Source: Cliona cf. orientalis
Lineage: Eukaryota; Porifera; Demospongiae; Clionaida; Clionaidae
Direction of reading: 5' to 3'
Assembly: GCA_963930775.1 (NCBI GenBank)
Contig: OZ005695.1
Span: 310,001 to 374,000 of the forward strand
DNA length: 64,000 bases
In this document: in pieces, positions 27,171 to 45,800 of the stretch
Layout: each line of letters starts with the position of its first letter
How positions within the stretch are numbered: position 1 is the stretch's first letter
The notes under the pieces: generated by a model
What the model was told of the DNA's origin: nothing
The model's database searches: none
The model's input: the letters and a program-made list of their open reading frames with translations, nothing else
Program-made: the position numbers and the translations under genes

Positions 27171-27544
27171 TATGCAAGCTAGCTGCATCTATGGAAGAAA
27201 GCTGAGAAGGTACCAGAATGCCTCATGCAATTCATTATTCATACTTTTATACCAAACTATGAGCATAGGCTGTAACAAGACAAGCTAGTGGCAAAATAAA
27301 CCAACTTGAGCATGTGATGATTGTACATGTATACATAATAATGTTGTTATCATTGTGGGTGAATAGGAAGCCACAATACTGCCTAGTTGTACTATAATTA
27401 TGATAATAATTAATTATCAAGGAATTCAGTGTAGTTACAAATACTATAAATAAATATGATTCAAAATGGAACTGTGAGTATCATGCAACGACTATTAAAT
27501 TGTATGCTTGAGTGAAATCACACATTATCATACGGTACAGTCAA
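27171..27544. other. Intergenic, AT-rich, nothing recognised
   Basis: About 370 bp between paralogue B and the 3' end of array member 5. It is AT-rich with several 'ataataatta' runs; no gene or repeat with clear ends was seen. Confidence 0.5.
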
Positions 27545-31232
<3,688 letters not shown>

Positions 31233-31325
31233 TTTGTCATCACACAGACAGTATTTTTCATAGGCAAACAAGTGAATGAACAGTGAAGTATAAAAAGTAA
31301 CTTGGCTGAAGAATTGATAATAATT

Positions 31326-34300
31326 TTAGAGTAGCTCTGTGTCACTGTCTTGAAATCCTTCATCTAACTGATAAATGTCTTCCTGTGAGAGTAGCAAGCC
31401 ATCAGAGGCCACTCCTACTAACTCCTCCTCTTCCTCTACATTATTAGAGGGTCCTCCCCTTTCATTGTTGTCAATTAGTTCATCTTCAATAGCACTCAGC
31501 CAGTCGTCCATCCCCAGAGAAAAACATGGAGCTGTCTTCTTGATCTTGATACTAGCCTGCGAACAAATAAAATCATAGCAACTAAATCATACGTACTATG
31601 TTACATACATGCGTATTTTGGGGGGGGGGGGGGGGGGGGGGAATGGTGGCATAGGAGAGGAGGAGGCAAGAAAAGACACGGAATGGCTTTATACTTACTA
31701 ATAAACTTGGGCTGACAACCACTCTGTCGATCACTGGTAGAGCTAGTCTACCCACTGCTGCTGCTGCAGATGGGATTGGAATATTATCCACCTTGCTAGG
31801 AGAAGGCGAGCCACCTAGCTTCAGTCTTTTACTGGCACTAGTGTTTACATGATCAGCAAATGAAGTGCTAGCGTCAAGATCAGAATCCGACAGGAACTTG
31901 GGTCTTCTCTTTTGATTTCTAGACAAGGCAACCGGTGTCCTGTCATCATCAGTGATCAGTTCAGAGTCATGGACACTCACGTAGCTACTAGTTCTATCAT
32001 CGCTGTAGTCAGCCTCCAGCTGCATGTCATCATCATCCATTGCGAGGCCCTGTGACTGAGAAAACTCAGCCAAGTCTTCCTCTCCGTAATGAAAATTCTT
32101 CTCCTCTGCCTCACCATAGCTATCTGCACCTTCCTCGTCTTCTGACTCACTCCTCTTTCTTCTGTGTCTCTTACGATTCTTTCTTGCACCACCACCATTA
32201 CCATCATCATCGTCGATATTGAAGCCAGCCTTCTTGATGTAGTGATTGAGGATCTGGTGTCTCTGACTGAACACCATTCTGTACTGGTTCCCTCCTCCTC
32301 CCACCTTTCCTCTCTTCCTCCCACCAAACAGATGATCTTCAGGACTCATCAGCGACCGGAGGTACATATTCCCCGTCCCCGAGCTACTACCAGCGGACGT
32401 TGTTGATGCGTGTGTTCTAGTAGATTTTCCTCTCTCTCTCTGCGATGGTGATATTTGTGTGAGCATGGAGTTATCATTGATGAAGCTGTCCTCCATATCA
32501 TATTCACTGGAGTCCTGCATGTGTAGCTGCTGCTGTTGTGACAGTGGATCACTGTCGTCAGATGACACTTCAGCCTCCTCTTCCACGAATCCATCGAGAA
32601 GCTTTCGTTTCCTTGGTCGCACCCTTCGCTCTTTTTTTCCAGCTGTAGGTGATTGAGTGGTGTGGTCCTCGTGCCTGGTGGTGGTGACTTTAGCCTTTTT
32701 CCTGATCCTTTGCATCAGAGGCACATCAAAATCATCTTCATCGCTCGAATTGGAGACATTGAATCTTGTCACCTTCTTCACATCTTTGCTTCTTGGTTGC
32801 CTAGTGCTCAACCACTCTCCAGCTGAATCTGACTTCTTGACACCACCAAGCATACATGTACCAGCATTCTCTTTGCTACCAGGAGAAACATCAGCAGAAA
32901 GATCAACAGCTTGAGTTTGAGGTGGTTGTTGAGGTTGAGTGGAAGGACTCTCTAGGAGGTGGTTAATCGCCTTGCAAGCTCTCTTTCTCCTCCTCTGGCC
33001 ATGAACTTGTAAGAAGCTGTCATCGGAAGCAGAGGGACTCTCGCGAACATTTGATAAAGATTTATTACACCCTCTCTCCTCTCTGTCTCCTTCTTTCTCT
33101 TCCGAGTCAGAGTCAATAATCACACAATCGTCGTTAGTACTAGTCTCACGAAAGTGCTGCTGTCCTCTCTGATTAACATCAGTGGTAGATTTAATGGATC
33201 CCACAGGGTGAATACATTCCGATACTTTGGGCTTACGATTGCTTGTACTCGAAGAGAGGAGGCTTGTGTCACTGAAATCGTCAAATATTTCGTTCTCTGG
33301 CAGGTCATCAAACAGCTCCACACTGTCCTGGTAAAACTTGTCGTTTGAAGGTGGAGTCACTTTTTTCCTACTACTACTAGCCGAGCTTATTGGTGTACTG
33401 GAAGCTTGGATCCTGCTCCTACGAGAAGAAGGTGGAGCCTTAGGAGTAATAAACTGAAACTCCTCCCCCTTCCTTGATACAGACTCTGAGCACGATGCTT
33501 CTTGTAAAGGTTTTGGCGGATTTCGATCCTTATTCGCAATAGAAGATGGCATTTGAGATGGGTCCATTTCATCGAGCCAATCGAGGGAGTCCAGAGAGGG
33601 AGCCTGGGGTACCACATGCTGGGAGGCTGTATAAGCAGTGAATGTTGCATTCTCCTCCTCTGGCTCTGTAACTGGAGAGATTTGTTTAATTGGTTCATCA
33701 CAGTCAATTTGATCAACCGGATCATTATAGTTTAAATCCTGTATATCTTCAACTGTGACAATATCATCCACTTTGGCAGCCTCTGGGGATGCTGACTCAG
33801 CAATATTGTCCTTTTCACCAGGCAGTGTCTCACTCTGAAAGTCTTCTTCATCACTTGAATCATCGAGAATTTTTCTGATCTGCCTGCTCTTCTTTTTCTT
33901 CTGCTGGATATCAGATTTTCCATCTATCCTTCTAACTTCTTGGCTTTCCGAGCTCAAAATGTCGTCGCGGTTAAGAAACGTCTCCATTTCAAGATCGTAG
34001 CTCTGTCCGACCCCGTCACCAGAGTTCAAAAGGTCAATAAATTCCAGAGCAGAGGACAGCTGCTGTGTTTTACTTGAATGGCCCGTCATTTTCGTGGGTA
34101 TGGGGGCATTCTGACAGTGGATCCATCTGTTGAGTGAGAGATGATACTTCCTTCTCAACTGAGAGGTGCTGCTGGAGTTGAGAGAACTGTTGCCAAATGA
34201 AGTACTCAGGTCAACAAATGAAGAGTTACTCTTGCGTCCTGGTTTAAATTTTGCACCACCTCCCTTCAACTTAGAAATGCTCAAAAATTCTGTTTGCGTG

Positions 34301-37300
34301 GGAAAACATTGTTCGACAGATCTCACCATGGTCCGTGATTCCTTATCGGATAGAGCTAGCTCATTGCTCCAACACATCAACTCATCGTTGCTCAAAAATC
34401 CACCTTTTTCTCCCTTCTTCCTCTTACTCGCTGCTCCAAAACCAAGCTTAGCCTGACCACTGGCAGAAGCCTTACCCCCACCCCCACCCCCAGCCTTTGC
34501 CGATGCTCCCTTTCTGCCCGGCCTTGAGCTGACAAATTCTCCGATGGTCATGTGCATCTTGTGCACCCGCGGAGAGATATAGCGAGGCACCATCCTCGGG
34601 CACTGCTTGAAGAAGGAGAGGTTCTTGCAGCCCTCCTTGATGGCTCGGTGAATGCTCTTCTTGTTTGACTGGCTCTTGTTGTAGATCTGGTCCTCCTTCC
34701 CCTCAGTTACCATCACTATGATTCTTCCGTCTCTCTTTCGGCCAGTCCTGCCCATCCTCTGGACGAGACGGATGGGGCTCTTGGCCGCATCGAAACACAC
34801 GATGAGATCGACTTCACCAATGTCCAAGCCTTCCTCTCCCACGCACGTTGCCACTAGCGTGTTGTAGCCACCCTCACGGAACTTACGAACAGTCTAAAAA
34901 TAGAATAGAGTGATGTAATAATCATAGTGACAAAAATAGAGCATGTGTGCTCTATAATTAGTACTTACCTCAGTTTGCTCTTTCTGTGTGAGGCCTTTGC
35001 TACTTGATTTGCCGCTACCGTGCCCGACAAAGGTCATGACCCTGACCAGGGGTGAGTGCTGAGTCAGCAGTTCCGATATCTCCTGCACGCTCTCTCTGTA
35101 CTCTGAGAATATCATGACACGAGTGTTCACCTTCGGCTTCTTGGAGGAGGGGGCGGAGGAAGGGGAGGGGCCTGTTAAATCGATGGTGGCTTGGTTCTCA
35201 AACTTTCTAAAATGATTGAGAACAACTTCTTCCAATTTATTCAGCTTTGGGTGGCTATAGAAGAAGGATTGATGGGCAGGGCCTTGGGGTGCCCCGGTGA
35301 TGGAAAATCTTGGGCTGACCACTTTGTTTTTGGTACGCAGCGTCATACCATCACCACCATCAATACAATCGTCCTCACGACCGAGCCGGTTTCCAAGGAG
35401 ACGCAAGATCTCGACAAACTCTGGTGTCTTCAGTACCTCCATCTTGGCTCTGGACTGCTGACTGCCTTCCTTGAAGGTGGTGGTGAGGAACTGATGGAAG
35501 GAACGCATGCCGTGAAGCTGGAGAAGCTCGTAGGCATGGTACAGACTGATACTCAGAGCAAAGTCAGACTCAATGGCCCCAGGCTAAGGAGAAAGAGAGA
35601 GAGAGATTACAACAAATTATGCAGGTCAGAAGAATTAATTCTACTTGCCATGACTCCTGGAGGAGCACCGTTGATTCTAAACTGCTCCCTGGCCCGGAGT
35701 AGCTGGTACTTGCTCATTCTCTCCGTGTTGGAGTGATAGATCACCCCATACCTGGCAAGACGGTTGATCACACCATTCAGCACCTGCACAGAGCAACATG
35801 TAGCAACGTACACTGTAATACAAATTTGAACAAAAAATGTATCATTTTAAAATGTGCTTTCGCTCACTTTTACAAAGTTATTTTTGACATCAGCAATCTC
35901 TCCATCCAGAGGGACGATGATCTTCTCTACCTTCCTATCGTGGACGTAGCGCTGGATGTCAAAGGAGTCTTCGTTTCTCAGTTCAATGTGACCGATCTGA
36001 AGGTTCGTCACCACCTGCTGAACAGCCTGCAGTAAAAGAGGAAAAAAATCATTATCACTATGATTCTCCAATCAGGGGCATCTTTCCAAATTTTTAAGGC
36101 CCATTCCGAAATTTCCAATATTTCAGTATGATATACCTTAAGGTCATTTCCGGGAGTAGCACTCAGAGCCAGCACTCGAAATCTCCCTTCAACTTTAGCC
36201 AGCTCCTTCACAACCTAGGCAACAAATATGCCAAATTATTAGCCACAAAGTGTTGGAGAATAAATTAATTTATATTAAAAGTATCAACCAGCAGCAAAAT
36301 TAATTTTTTTAGATTATTAAAATTTTTGCATGGTAGTTTTGCTGACCTGGCAGTAGGCATGGTTGCCAAGTGCCTTGTGAGCCTCGTCAAAGACGATGCA
36401 GCAGACGTCAAGGGCGGGGCATGTCCCCCGGGAGAGGTCGTTCTGCATGACCTGCGGCGTGAGAAAGAAGACACGCCTACTCTCCCATAGACCAACTCGC
36501 TCCTTTGGGGGAAGATGACCTGAAGCATAAATCAGTGATAAAATTAACAGTAGTTATTGTGTATGTACATGTACTTTGACTACATGGCAAAAAGTACAAA
36601 ATTTAATTACTAGAGTAATTTGGAAACAATTATTAACTTTAGACTGCGTAATCCTAACTTACCCCCTCCCGTATCTCTCCCTCTCCCTCTCCCTCTCTAT
36701 GCTAACCTGTCATTTCTGCAGCATGTTCCTGGGGAATTCCCATTACATTATAGCACGCCTCAATCTGCTGAGTCACCAGTGGCTTAGTGGGAGCCAGAAA
36801 CACCACCTTGCCGTTCGGATACCATCGATAGAAGTTGTACATCACGACGGCAGCGATGAAAGTCTTTCCGAGCCCAGTTGGCAGGCAAACCAACGTATTA
36901 GTGAAGAGGGCTTTCTGTACGATGTTGAACTGATAGTCTCTGAGGGGGTAGTTTGTCGGGTAGATCCATAGCTCGCCAGCCTCGGGGTCAAACCCTGCAA
37001 TATCATCCTCAATGACGGAAGAGTTGAGAACAGAGTGGGAGGGGCCTACATGAAAAGCTAATGTCTTCTGATGAAGAGCGCTACTACTGGTTGGATCGTG
37101 GGAGGTCGAAGGTCGAGGGAGCTGCTTGTCCATTGTGGCGTAGGACTCCAGTAGATTTTCATCAGCAAAGTCATGGTTATTAAAGAAATCATCATCATTG
37201 TCAAAATTTGCACCGTCATCTTCATCATCCTGGATACTGATTATTTCATGGTCATTGCTGCTCACGGGGTCTAGATTAATATTGGAGGGAGGCACGGAGC

Positions 37301-37394
37301 TGGATGAAGTAGGGGCATCTGGTACGTGAGCTCGCTCACTGCTCGTCTCCTTGCGGTCTCCCCAAGCCTTGAACAGTGTTGACTGCTTCGACAT
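31326..37394 (-). CDS. FANCM: FANCM-type DNA translocase (Fanconi anaemia complementation group M)
   Basis: Superfamily 2 helicase/translocase that remodels stalled forks and recruits the Fanconi core complex; nuclear. The start [12 protein letters not shown] at 37394 matches the family N terminus. Exon 1 (37394-36707) contains [14 protein letters not shown] and the Walker [11 protein letters not shown]. Exon 2 (about 36519-36355) has the DEAH box ([10 protein letters not shown]). Further exons at about 36215-36136 (LALSATPG), 36028-35870, 35786-35660 and 35585-34970 ([15 protein letters not shown]). The long exon (about 34894-31698) opens with the second helicase half, [15 protein letters not shown] and [10 protein letters not shown], then a disordered acidic/serine-rich region of ~950 residues. 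The last exon (31560-31326) ends [12 protein letters not shown]...DTELL. I see no C-terminal ERCC4-like nuclease or helix-hairpin-helix domain, which the human protein (2048 aa) has; this one is about 1750 aa. Its 3' end was copied into the receptor array. Confidence 0.95.
31620..31641. repeat. 22-G homopolymer in the last FANCM intron
   Basis: An uninterrupted run of G on the plus strand (C in the FANCM transcript), 57-78 bp upstream on the minus strand transcript's downstream side of the penultimate exon. Length in such runs is error-prone in assemblies. It could form a G-quadruplex. Confidence 0.8.
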
Positions 37395-37601
37395 GATCGA
37401 TCGGAGACATAGCCCGCCAAATTCGCGCTCAAAATAAAAAAATTTCAAATTTTTCAAATGTTCGAATAATTAGAGAAAACACCACTAAATTCCAACAAAT
37501 AAAAATCTGATATTCTCTAGCCTATTTTCAAAAGTTTGAGCACACAGTTTCAGCTAAGCTACACAGCTTCCAAAGAAAGTTTTTCTTCTCTTCGTTCTTC
37601 C

Positions 37602-39727
37602 TCAACGGATGGTGAGTCCAGCAATGGATGACTCGAGGCTCTTGCAGGTCCATACAACCAGGCGGCCATCGACACCAGTGGTGCTGAACTTGGAGATGGT
37701 CTCCCTGGCTCCAGAGTGAGGGAAGATCTGGGTGATGGCATTCTGGTGGGTGCAGTCAAGAGCAGTGTCCGAGGTACCAGCCTGGGCACGCTTGTCGAGA
37801 CCTTTGAACTTGTCCATAGCACTGTATATGAGAGAGAAGGTGTACAGTCAGCAACAAAGAAAACAATCCAGAACCCTTGACAAAATAAGCCTCATGCTGC
37901 TTGATATCTTATTAACTAGCCTATAACAAAAAAAGCCACAACATAGCAAAATTTCCCAAACTGCTATAATATTATTATACTAGTCAGATTACACAATACG
38001 TCATTGTGAAATTTAGTCACCTTATCCTTCCCTCTGCCTTCTTCTCTTTCTGGTCGAGCTTGTTGATGTAGGTGAGTTCTCCGCCATCGTCGTGGTTCCA
38101 GAGGACGGGGTAGCAGTCGTAGCCGGCACACACAATGCTGTTCTCGGTCAACCAGAGGCAGGAGAGGTAGGGGAGGTAGCGATGGGTCACTGTGGTAGTC
38201 CTGGGGGGAGGAGGGGGGAAGGAGGACAGGAATGTTTCAAGACCTCAAACAATATTAAATCTTGTTACTGGGAGGGAGGGAGGTGCTACCATTGTATTGT
38301 AGTCATAAAACAGAAAGATTTTGGCTACGCTATTAAAGTCTAAAATTGGGGGATCATGGAATTCACAAAGAAGTTTGCATAAAATTGTAATTTTCACCAC
38401 ATTCTGGTAAACTTTACACACTCACTGGTCAGCTGTCTTGTTGACGACAGAGATGCTCGAGTCATGTCCAACCCAGGCCAGCTTGTTACCAGAGGGAGAG
38501 AAGGACACACCGTGCACCCAGCCACCGGAGCCATGGGTGAACTCAGCCATGATGGCACCAAATGGCATCTTCTTCCCCCAGCAGGTAGGCTCTGGCTTAT
38601 CCTCTATCTCCTTAACATAGGCAGAGAATACCCTAAAGGGGGAGGGAGGGAGAGAGAGGGCGGGGGAGAGTGGGAGAGAGAGAGCGAGAGAGAGAGTAAG
38701 CGAGTGCTTATATTGAGTAAGTGAACACATAGACTAGAAGAAAATTTGTGATAGATGGAACAAACTTCAGCTTGAGAAAGAAAAGGAAAAGATTGTTGAT
38801 TGTTTTGTTTGTCTTACCTAGCCTTGAAGTCGCTGCTGCCAGCTGCCAGGAGGTAGTTGTTGGGGTGCCAATCGATGCTTAACACCGTTGAACGGATTGG
38901 CTTCTTGATGTGCTTACTAACCCACCTGATAACAAAAAAGGCAAAACAATTATTAATGAATTCATCATAAAAATCACCATTTTGTTAGCATTTTGACTCA
39001 CCAGTTGTTTTCTTTCTCAAAATAGCAGACAGAGATGAGCCTGGCACTGCTACCAACAGCAAACTTGTTCTCTATCAAACAAAAAGCATATATAAAGCAA
39101 TGAAAGAAGCTTCGTTGAACTGCTGTTCTGGCTCACCATTGGGGGACCACTTGACCATGGTGGCCGCTCGGTTGATACGGAGGATAACAAGAGCCGGCTT
39201 CCACTCACTGCCCTGGGGGGTCCACACGTAAGCATTACGATCCTGCCAACAAGTATAATATAGAAACAGTTGAAATTTTGACAGCAAATACAACCAAACA
39301 TTAGTCATGTGACACTTACGGCAGCACATGTAACGAGCTGGTTGCTCTTGGGGGCCCAGTCCATTCCAGTTACACGCTGGCCATGCTGGATGGAGGAAAA
39401 AAATTCAATACAGTTGAAATATTAAATATAGCAAAAAAAAAAGCTTAGTATGAGTATTTGTACGTACGTACCTCTTTGAGGATACTCTCAACCTCCCACT
39501 TGGTGCCCTTCTTGGCGTAGATGTGAACTTCATTGTTGTTGGGGGACATGGCAAATTCTGAAATTTCAAAGGCGGGGGGAGGGGGTATACACGACTTTTA
39601 TTATAAATTATACTATATATATTAATACTTTAGCTTTAATACCGTAATATGACTACTCACTGGTCCTGTTTCCGTTCCAGCAGTGGCAGGACACCGGGAC
39701 GGTCACAAGCTCGTGAACCTCGGCCAT
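37602..39727 (-). CDS. ARPC1: Arp2/3 complex subunit 1 (ARPC1/p41), WD40 protein
   Basis: WD40 propeller subunit of the actin-nucleating Arp2/3 complex; cytoplasm. Nine exons; start [18 protein letters not shown] at 39727. In order: PNNNEVHIY (about 39550), [15 protein letters not shown] (39386-39322), [11 protein letters not shown]...[16 protein letters not shown] (39242-39136), [16 protein letters not shown] (39069-39003), [20 protein letters not shown] (38930-38820), [16 protein letters not shown]...[23 protein letters not shown] (38632-38429), the PVLWNHDD repeat (about 38200-38022), and the C-terminal [16 protein letters not shown]...KSLES (37817-37602). Every part aligns without gaps of note to human ARPC1A/B. 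The gene ends 208 bp from FANCM's start and lies head to head with CRYM. Confidence 0.95.
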
Positions 39728-40077
39728 AACGACTTATTTCGCGCCCAAATTTGAACTTTCTGAAGGCTGCTTCGTAGCTAGATAGTTTCTCCTTCTCTCT
39801 TTCTCGTTTTCTTTCCGACCGCGGACTCTGGCCAGTCTACACGGTCAAGCTTCTGCTTCGAAGATCAATGGCTGACTTCACAACTCAGAGAGCTTCCATA
39901 AAAGGTCAAAGATCGAAATTCTCTGTAAAATCATAGTATACGGAAATCGAATCGATAGTGTGCGGTGCCAAACGCGCATGCGCACTGCACCAGGTCGCTC
40001 ACATGTTAAATCCAATTATCACCTATTAATTTTTTGCTAATTTTCTGGAGCTACCTCTGAAAGGAGCAACTAACTGC
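39728..40077. promoter_or_regulatory. Shared intergenic region between ARPC1 and CRYM
   Basis: 350 bp separate two divergent start codons, so it must contain both core promoters. It includes a pyrimidine-rich tract (about 39790-39815) and a CpG-containing tgcgcatgcgca-like site near 39972. No TATA box is obvious. Role inferred from layout only. Confidence 0.5.
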
Positions 40078-42681
<2,604 letters not shown>

Positions 42682-42801
42682 AAATAATCGAATAAATCTG
42701 GTTAATAAGTGGTGTAGTAATAATAATAGCTAATTATTATTGCTTTATGTGTGTATAATAATCTGACATTTTAAATTTTTTCTTGGTTTGCTTCATAATT
42801 A

Positions 42802-45800
42802 TTATTGCAATGTTTGTGTGGTTGTTCTTTGGGTGCTGTTTGATGCCCCTCCCCCTCCTCCCGTCCTCTCTTTCCCCTGGGCCAACGACGTCTCTCGCTT
42901 CAACACATGGAGCAGCGTCTGTGAACTCTCCAAGATCTGCAATTAATTTTAGTGAAATAATGATTATGAGTGATCTCCCATTATATCACATTTCAAGTAT
43001 ATACATGTACCCTTAATTCTTTCTCAAGTGGTATATATATATATATACCAGCCTCATCTCCCAAGAGAGCAAAGTTATAATAATTAGTCAAGGGGTCATA
43101 TTGAGGTACCCCCGGCCAGTAGATGCTGTCCTACCTTCTTGTAGGCAGCCTCGGTTTCGGCAATGGTCTGGTCGTAGTCGGCCCGGGTGGCTATCTTCTG
43201 GGCCAGACTTTCGTTGACCTGTGCCAAACGCTCTGTCAGTATTCGAATATCGTTCTGTATCTTTCTCTTTTCCTCCTCTTCCAGGAGAATCTGCCGCTGT
43301 ACCTCATCCCTCTTACTGCACAGGTCCTCAATACCTAATTGTATTATTAGTAGTAAAGAAGACTTAGTGTGTTTGATATACCAACCATGGGATACAAATA
43401 ATACACGAATTATTTACAGGAATTTCCCCCAGGGAAGGACACTGCTTGTCTGAAACAATATTTTTTGTTGATTATGAGCTACATTTTGGTCTTTGTTCCA
43501 GTTCCATAACTATTACTGTTACAAAGATATTAAAATTAAATAATACTTTTGCTATACTAAACTATGACATGTAAGTGTCTTTGAAGAAACTTTGTATGTG
43601 TATATGGCATAGTCTAACATGTTCAGGACCATGGTAGCTGCTTTCATCTGCTTAAGAGCTACATTTTGGTTTTTGTTCTAGCTCCATAGCTCTTTCCGTT
43701 GCTGAGATACACTTTGACGCGCGCGTTAATGATATTCATAGCTTTTAATTAATTACGTCACGGTCCGTACATTCCTACGTGAAAACCATACGCGTTTTGC
43801 TACCCCCTGTCCCAGCTCAATAAATAGCATTTTCTGGGAGGTACTATCGATAACGGGGCTAGACGGTGTCAGGGGTATCCCCTCTGGCACCTGCAGCTGA
43901 AAACTGCACATGGTCCTGGGCATATAATATGGCTTAGGGGTCGCCCAGGTTCCTCCCTTGAATACCCCCCATCCCTGGAAGTATGGCCAATTGCGGTAAT
44001 GTCCGCAGTGTCACTCCCAAACGGATCACCGGAGCTGCGGCACCCCGGCCCGGGGGGAGGGATGATTGGGACTATTTTTTTTTTTTTTTTCAAAAATCAT
44101 AAATTATTCACAGTATTGCCTGCCCTCCACTATATATTTCGCTTTGCTTTGCTATGGATGCTACAGCCTCGGGCCTCCGAGTGACCAATCAGATCACAGT
44201 ATTTGTTACTACTACATATGTAATGTAGGTATTGTAAGGTATTATAAGGTATTGTAGGGTAATGTAGGTCAGGAATCTGATTGATTAGTAGGCGGTCCTT
44301 TATTTTGCTCGGAATGCTATATACAGCTTCGGGCCACTGAGTGACCAATCAGATCACAGTATTTGTTACAACTATAGGGTAATGTAGGTATTGTAGGTAT
44401 TGTAAGGTATTGTAAAGAATTTGTCACAGTATTGCCCTCCTCTCTTTATTATTAATTTTACTCGTATAATTGTCCGTACTAATTCTTATAATAATAATAA
44501 TTCTTGATCACAGCATACATATAATACTATTATAGATCTATATCAACAAGTATGTTTAATGTCACAATCATGGGATAGTATGCATGATCAGTACATGTTC
44601 ACTGCTGTCTGTCGCCTATGGCACTAACATTACTCACTTTACCAACATTACCCTTGTCGCTGCCGTCGCCTACGGCACCAAAATTACTAATTTTACCAAC
44701 TTTACCAATACTACCCTCGGCACTAACATTACTAACTTGTCGCTGCTGTGGCCTATGGCACCAATATTACTAATTTTACCAACTTTACCAACATTACCCT
44801 TGTTGCTGCTGTCGCCTACGGCACCAAAATTACTAATTTTACCAATTTTACCAACACTACCCTTGTCGCTGCCGTCGCCTACGGCACCAAAATTACTAAT
44901 TTTACCAACTGTACCAACATTACCCTGGCACTAACATTACTAACTTGTCGCTGCTGTGGCCTACGGCACCAACATTACTAATTTTACCAATTTTACCAAT
45001 TTTACCAACTTTACCAACGGCACCAAAATTACTAATTAATTTTTACCAATTTTACCAACTTTACCAACATTACCCTCGGCACTAACATTACCAATCATTA
45101 CTAACTTGTTGCTGCTGTGGCCTACGGCACCACATTACTAATTTTACCAATTTTACCAACTTTACCAACATTACCATTGTTGCTGCCATCGCCTACGGCA
45201 ACAAAATTACTAATTTTTCCAATTTTACCAACTTTACCAACATTACCCTCGGCACTAACATTACCAATCATTACTAACTTGTTGCTGCTGTGGCCTATGG
45301 CCCCAACATTACTAATTTTACCAATTTTACCAATTTTACCAACATTACCCTTGTTGCTGCCGTCGCCTACGGCAACAAAATTACTAATTTTACCAATTTT
45401 ACCAATTTTACCAACTTTACCCTCGGCACTAACATTACTAACTTGTTGCTGCTGTGGCCTATGGCACCAACATTACTAATTTTACCAACTTTACCAACAT
45501 TACCCTTGTTGCTGCCGTCGCCTACGGCACCAAAATTACTAATTTTACCAATTTTACCAATTTTACCAACATTACCCTTGTTGCTGCCGTCGCCTACGGC
45601 AACAAAATTACTAATTTTACCAATTTTACCAATTTTACCAACATTACCCTTGGCACTAACATTACTAACTTGTCGCTGCTGTGGCCTATGGCACCAACAT
45701 TACTAATTTTACCAACTTTACCAACATTACCATTGTTGCTGCCGTCGCCTACGGCACCAAAATTACTAATTTTACCAATTTTACCAACTTTACCAACATT

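Noticed and set aside
43869-44093. GC-rich hairpin-forming segment considered as an RNA gene
   Set aside because: No box elements, cloverleaf or conserved RNA motif could be recognised; composition alone is not enough.
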